From Synura sp. LO234KE (Eukaryota > Sar > Synurophyceae > Synurales > Mallomonadaceae), in contig VKHC01000667.1 in NCBI GenBank assembly GCA_015143735.1, positions 1 to 10,281 of the forward strand: a stretch of 10,281 nt of DNA, in the 5' to 3' direction. Each line of letters opens with the position of its first letter. The stretch's first letter is position 1. Positions 7,391-10,281 of the stretch are shown here, one piece after another. Position numbers and translations under genes: made by a program. The notes below the pieces were generated by a model. The model was not told the DNA's origin, ran no database searches, and saw nothing but the letters and a program-made list of their open reading frames with translations.

Positions 7391-7618
7391 TCACCCTCCA
7401 ACTCTCGCAATCAGAAATATCCTCCACATGTTAATATTTTGGACTGTTTCCCCTGACAACGCCTTTCTCATTTATAGATTGTGCATTTTGTTACTAACCA
7501 CATATAAAGCTGTTGTCATCGGTGGTAAAGCCCTATACACTAATGAATATCTATTTGTCCAAGAGGCTAGTTTTTGCGGCATTCTATTTTTGGCCATTTT
7601 GCTTACGTCCGAAGGGAC
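7391..7618 (-). pseudogene. Segment of block A, 76 codons, one internal stop
   Basis: A frame from 7618 to TGA at 7391-7393 has a single internal TAA at 7472-7474. It contains SKMAKNRMPQKLASWTNRYS and RALPPMTTALYVVSNKMHN. It follows the 7784-7584 frame after a one-step frame change and precedes the frame at 7374-7183. A plus-strand open frame at 7428-7652 lies opposite. It is hydrophobic and 74 codons long and is probably a shadow, though it could be taken for a small membrane protein. Confidence 0.5.
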
Positions 7619-7711
7619 TGTGAAGAGCGCGAGGAAAATCCATGCGCGATAATTCAGCTGTCCCCTTTTCTACATAGATATCCCGTCCTATTCTATCGAT
7701 GTGGCTTGCAA

Positions 7712-8113
7712 CTAGCGTTTCTCTTTTTCCCATCGCCACTGCATTAGGTTCAAGAAGCCCCGCCCCGTGAATATTCCCGTACAATTCTTTCTGTCAATTC
7801 TTAATTCCCTTTTTCAGACAAGCCCTATGACACCATCCACGAATATTTTTATCGCACCTTTTATCACAGAGAGTTTATTCAACACCGCAAAACTCGCGAG
7901 ATTACGACTTAGGCGCTCGGCATCAGGGTCAATTCAATAAGCCCGGTGTGATAAACCAAGCTGGTTGCGTCGAAAGTAATATAGTACAATCACTGGATGA
8001 ATAAACACACTCGTAAAAGCCCCTTAGAAATACATCTTCGATAGACCTACATCATCCCACTCGTTGGCGGACCAGTTGTATCGACGAATAGTCATCGCTG
8101 CAAGCATATTAAC
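7712..8113 (-). pseudogene. Well-preserved segment of block A, 134 codons, three internal stops
   Basis: This frame reads from 8113 to TAG at 7712-7714, with TAA 8024-8026, TGA 7934-7936 and TGA 7814-7816. Protein-like pieces include MLAAMTIRRYNWSANEWDD, IDPDAERLSRNLASFAVLNK and SVIKGAIKIFVDGVIGLV. Near 7784 the coding look moves to an overlapping frame (7784-7584), which contains NAVAMGKRETLVASHIDRIG and stays open for 66 codons. I do not recognise the domain. Confidence 0.55.
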
Positions 8114-9469
8114 AGTAACAAGGGTACTTTATCTCTCCCGATACTTCTTGCCCTAAACGTTTGGCTTCGGGTGAGTTCAACGCTTCACCCCTTTCATAAT
8201 TGCCTCGATCACCAATCTTTCTTCCCTTTTTCCCCCCTTTAGTTGTCCAATACGCTCATGCTTAAAAGACACTTAGTCGGCAACAAGTATACGGAACTCT
8301 CTAGGAACTATGCCGAAGCTACTTTTCCAAGACCGTAGGGATATGAAAAGAAGAGCTTCAGTAGAAATTCTACCTTCCTACTTGGTCAAATTCCGACGCA
8401 CACCTGACGCCAGAACCTCGCTACGATTACTTTTACTCAGAAACAAATATCTGAGGTTGCAACTACTTCTAAGTGCAGGCCACCAGCACTAGTTGCAAAG
8501 GCGAGAAACGCAGTACTTAACCAGAAACAGTCAATACAAGGCTCAGCGCCAATTTCGCTCGCAAAAAGTCAACTTAATAATTACGTAAGCCCGTGGCATA
8601 TCCACAGACGTGCGGTCACCCCAACGCGAGAAACGTTGAAATTCAACACAATTTCGTAGTGCAAAATTAAGAAAAGAAACAGGATATCTCAAGTAATAAG
8701 CAACGATGGCGGGTTAAACAAGTCAATTTAGGTCGAGGAAGATTAAAACACTTACCCCCGATCACAGAAATTCCGAAAAATTTCATCTCCGAGCAGCGCA
8801 GAAAATTCAATCAAAACAAAGCAAAAATAGAAATTTTAATTCTCAAGAGATACGAGGAGATAGGAAAAATCCTTGCAGGTATGATATTCAAATGCCTTCT
8901 CAATTAATCTGTCAAAGTTTTTCCCTCCAGATCCCTCCACAGAAAAACACTTGTAAAATTTGGCCAGAGAAAATCGCCAAGATATGGATCGCGACGAAGA
9001 ATGCACCATTTTATGTAATTTCAAGACGCCTGCAACCTCTCGTAGCAATGTATTAGGCTCTATCCAAATTTTTCCTAAAACTGGTCCACTGATCGGAAGA
9101 AATAATTTCGTTTCCTACCAAAAGTTTCCGAACCACCTCCAAATATCGCTTTACCTTGAAAATCTTCATACTGTTGAATTTCAAATCATCAGGCGTGCCC
9201 CAATAGCTGATTTCTGCTGAGAATCGCCTTGTATCTCTCGCTATATATGCTCCCATGGACCATCTGCTGACTACCTCTTACCGAGACTCAAACCGACTTT
9301 TTTGAGCAGCGCCTGTTGACAACTCCCTCCGGAAAAGGTACGCACACGAGCACTGCGGAGAAGTCACACATCAGCTCTCTAACACTCACACAGCTCTATT
9401 CTCGCATCAGGACAGCCGGAAATGCTCCTGTCGTAGTGTTTGCTATATGCCCCTCGCCGCTCGGTACCT

Positions 9470-9778
9470 TCAGTGCCATTTAACTTCTCGTGGCCCTCCT
9501 GCGCACAACGTACCCCAAACTGATGTTACTCGATGTCCCCTAGAGGCCACCGAACATGCATGTAATCTCTCTGTAACGCATATAACTGCCTTCTTGCTCT
9601 CGCTTGACACTAGACTCACGTTGTGCTGACATCACTCGCACGTCAAACAAATGTGAGACACCGTCGCGTGCCACACATATGTTATCTCATGTTCAAACCG
9701 TCACACACAGCATGGCATACATAGCACCACACCCCGCTCTTGCACATTCATAAATATTCTCGCGACCTTATAGGTGAA
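9470..9778 (-). pseudogene. Segment of block A, 103 codons, two internal stops
   Basis: This frame reads from 9778 to TGA at 9470-9472, with TGA at 9701-9703 and at 9632-9634. It contains YKVARIFMNVQERGVVL, EITYVWHATVSHICLTCE and RVTSVWGTLCAGGPREVK, with several cysteines. The coding look then passes to an overlapping frame starting at 9479 (ALKVPSGEGHIANTTTGAF). Confidence 0.5.
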
Positions 9779-9960
9779 GCTTTCTAAAGAGCTATCTTAA
9801 CTATTAGTATAGAAAAAAGTCGGTAGAAGTAACAAGAGCTGTTTCAAAATAGAGTAGAATTGAGTTAAAGACGCAACCAAACGAATGGGTCACCAGCGCG
9901 TACCAATATCATTGCTGTTGAATACAGCTTAGATTCTAGCGGTGAGATATACCGTCCACT

Positions 9961-10281
9961 GATCAGTTCTCATTAATAGAAGTCGTAGCATACGGTAGGT
10001 ACTGTATAATAGACAGAGTATTGTATATAGCAATAGGGTAGTATCAGCCGCAGAAAATAGCCGTATGTACCCTATGCAGCCGGTACTGCAGTAACAGTAC
10101 CCCTCGAAAAACAACTTGTTAACCGCTATAGATACTCTCTTGTACTTGTTGCGCAACAACGGAGGTGTTTTTTTAGGAGAGTGTGAAATCCTTTGGAACC
10201 AGATTCTTTGCTCCTTCACACAAGTTTAATACCCACATAAATGCCTAATCGTCCCTGGGTGCTGTAGCGTGCCCTCTCTCG
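9961..10281 (-). other. Right edge: possible continuation of block A, unresolved
   Basis: A 96-codon minus-strand frame lies at 10219-9929. It is rich in Tyr, Leu and Cys (for example FEGYCYCSTGCIGY) and starts at GTG, not ATG. A neighbouring phase reads EGAKNLVPKDFTLS before a stop. The region could be the upstream part of block A, cut by the window, or non-coding sequence. It also holds a 14-bp perfect palindrome, TTGTTGCGCAACAA (10146-10159), and a small inverted pair, GGTACTG/CAGTACC (10082-10101); neither has an evident role. Confidence 0.25.

Larger units (their letters stand above)
5499..9960 (-). pseudogene. Decayed block A: very long minus-strand coding remnant, family unknown
   Basis: Open, protein-like stretches follow one another down the minus strand, changing frame often. 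In order they include 9960-9865 (PLESKLYSTAMILVRAGDPF), 9778-9470 with two internal stops, 9479-9075, 9063-8836, 8459-8180, 8113-7712, 7784-7584, 7618-7391, 7374-7183, 7198-7073, 7059-6952, 6959-6870, 6670-6266, about 6157-5969, 5940-5710 and 5633-5499. Each change of frame needs only one or two lost or gained bases. Internal stops are a mixture of TAA, TAG and TGA. The summed length would be near 1,500 codons, as one huge protein or several genes in a row. No polymerase, helicase, protease or integrase motif that I can recognise survives. The composition is globular with mixed charge, unlike random translation. A decayed structural protein of an endogenised virus or large element is possible, but nothing shown here proves it. 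Confidence 0.6.

Noticed and set aside
8960-9220. Plus-strand open frame of 86 codons
   Set aside because: It has no recognisable domain, lies opposite overlapping minus-strand coding-like frames, and has no start context better than chance.
9447-9629. Plus-strand open frame of 60 codons
   Set aside because: It lies opposite the minus-strand segment 9470-9778, which has clearer protein character.
5499-9960. Stop-codon reassignment or programmed frameshifting as an explanation for the broken frames
   Set aside because: All three stop codons occur inside the apparent coding stretches, and frame changes happen at varied sequences in both directions. No single altered code or slippery motif explains this; decay does.
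10082-10159. Small palindromes near the right edge as terminators or operator sites
   Set aside because: They are short, have no U-rich tail or associated gene end, and sit in AT-rich sequence where such pairs are common.
1-10281. tRNA, rRNA, CRISPR array, riboswitch or bacterial operon signals
   Set aside because: I looked for tRNA arm motifs, conserved rRNA words, regularly spaced short repeats and closely packed frames with ribosome sites, and found none. The GGTTCAA words at 798-804, 1010-1016 and 5437-5443 are part of the repeat and are not in a cloverleaf.

Overview
The window looks like nuclear DNA of a eukaryote that I cannot place. Long tracts lack any intact gene, there is no operon-like packing or ribosome-binding-site pattern, and direct repeats, decayed coding sequence and a MITE-like element are all present. 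Only one intact small gene is credible. It lies at 212-436 on the plus strand and encodes a 74-residue single-pass membrane protein. No rRNA, tRNA or CRISPR array is visible.

Most of the rest is decayed protein-coding sequence on the minus strand, in two blocks. Block B runs from a good ATG at 3825 down to about 1228. Its clearest part is one frame covering 3115-1916 (399 codons) with only four internal stops. Block A runs from near the right edge (about 9960, possibly beyond 10281) down to about 5499. In it, open stretches of about 30 to 135 codons follow one another through all three minus frames, some with a few internal stops. TAA, TAG and TGA all occur as internal stops, so decay explains them better than a changed genetic code. 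I do not recognise either protein family.

The two blocks are separated and bordered by repeats. A diverged direct repeat of about 600 bp occurs at 475-1115 (after the end of B) and at 4911-5515 (between the end of A and the start of B), giving the minus-strand order A, repeat, B, repeat. Copy 1 carries about 212 extra bases bounded by 13-bp direct repeats. Copy 2 carries a different extra segment of about 236 bases. Directly beside copy 2 is an exact 514-bp tandem duplication (3881-4394 and 4395-4908).

Smaller structures sit inside the decayed blocks. In B, a 216-bp MITE-like element (1964-2179) has 27-bp inverted ends and a possible 3-bp target duplication. In A, an exact in-frame 42-bp duplication lies at 6026-6109. 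Together this suggests an old, degenerate multi-gene insertion or a decayed pair of genes with related spacers, later modified by local duplication and small insertions. Whether it began as a transposon, an endogenised virus or host genes cannot be decided from sequence reading alone.
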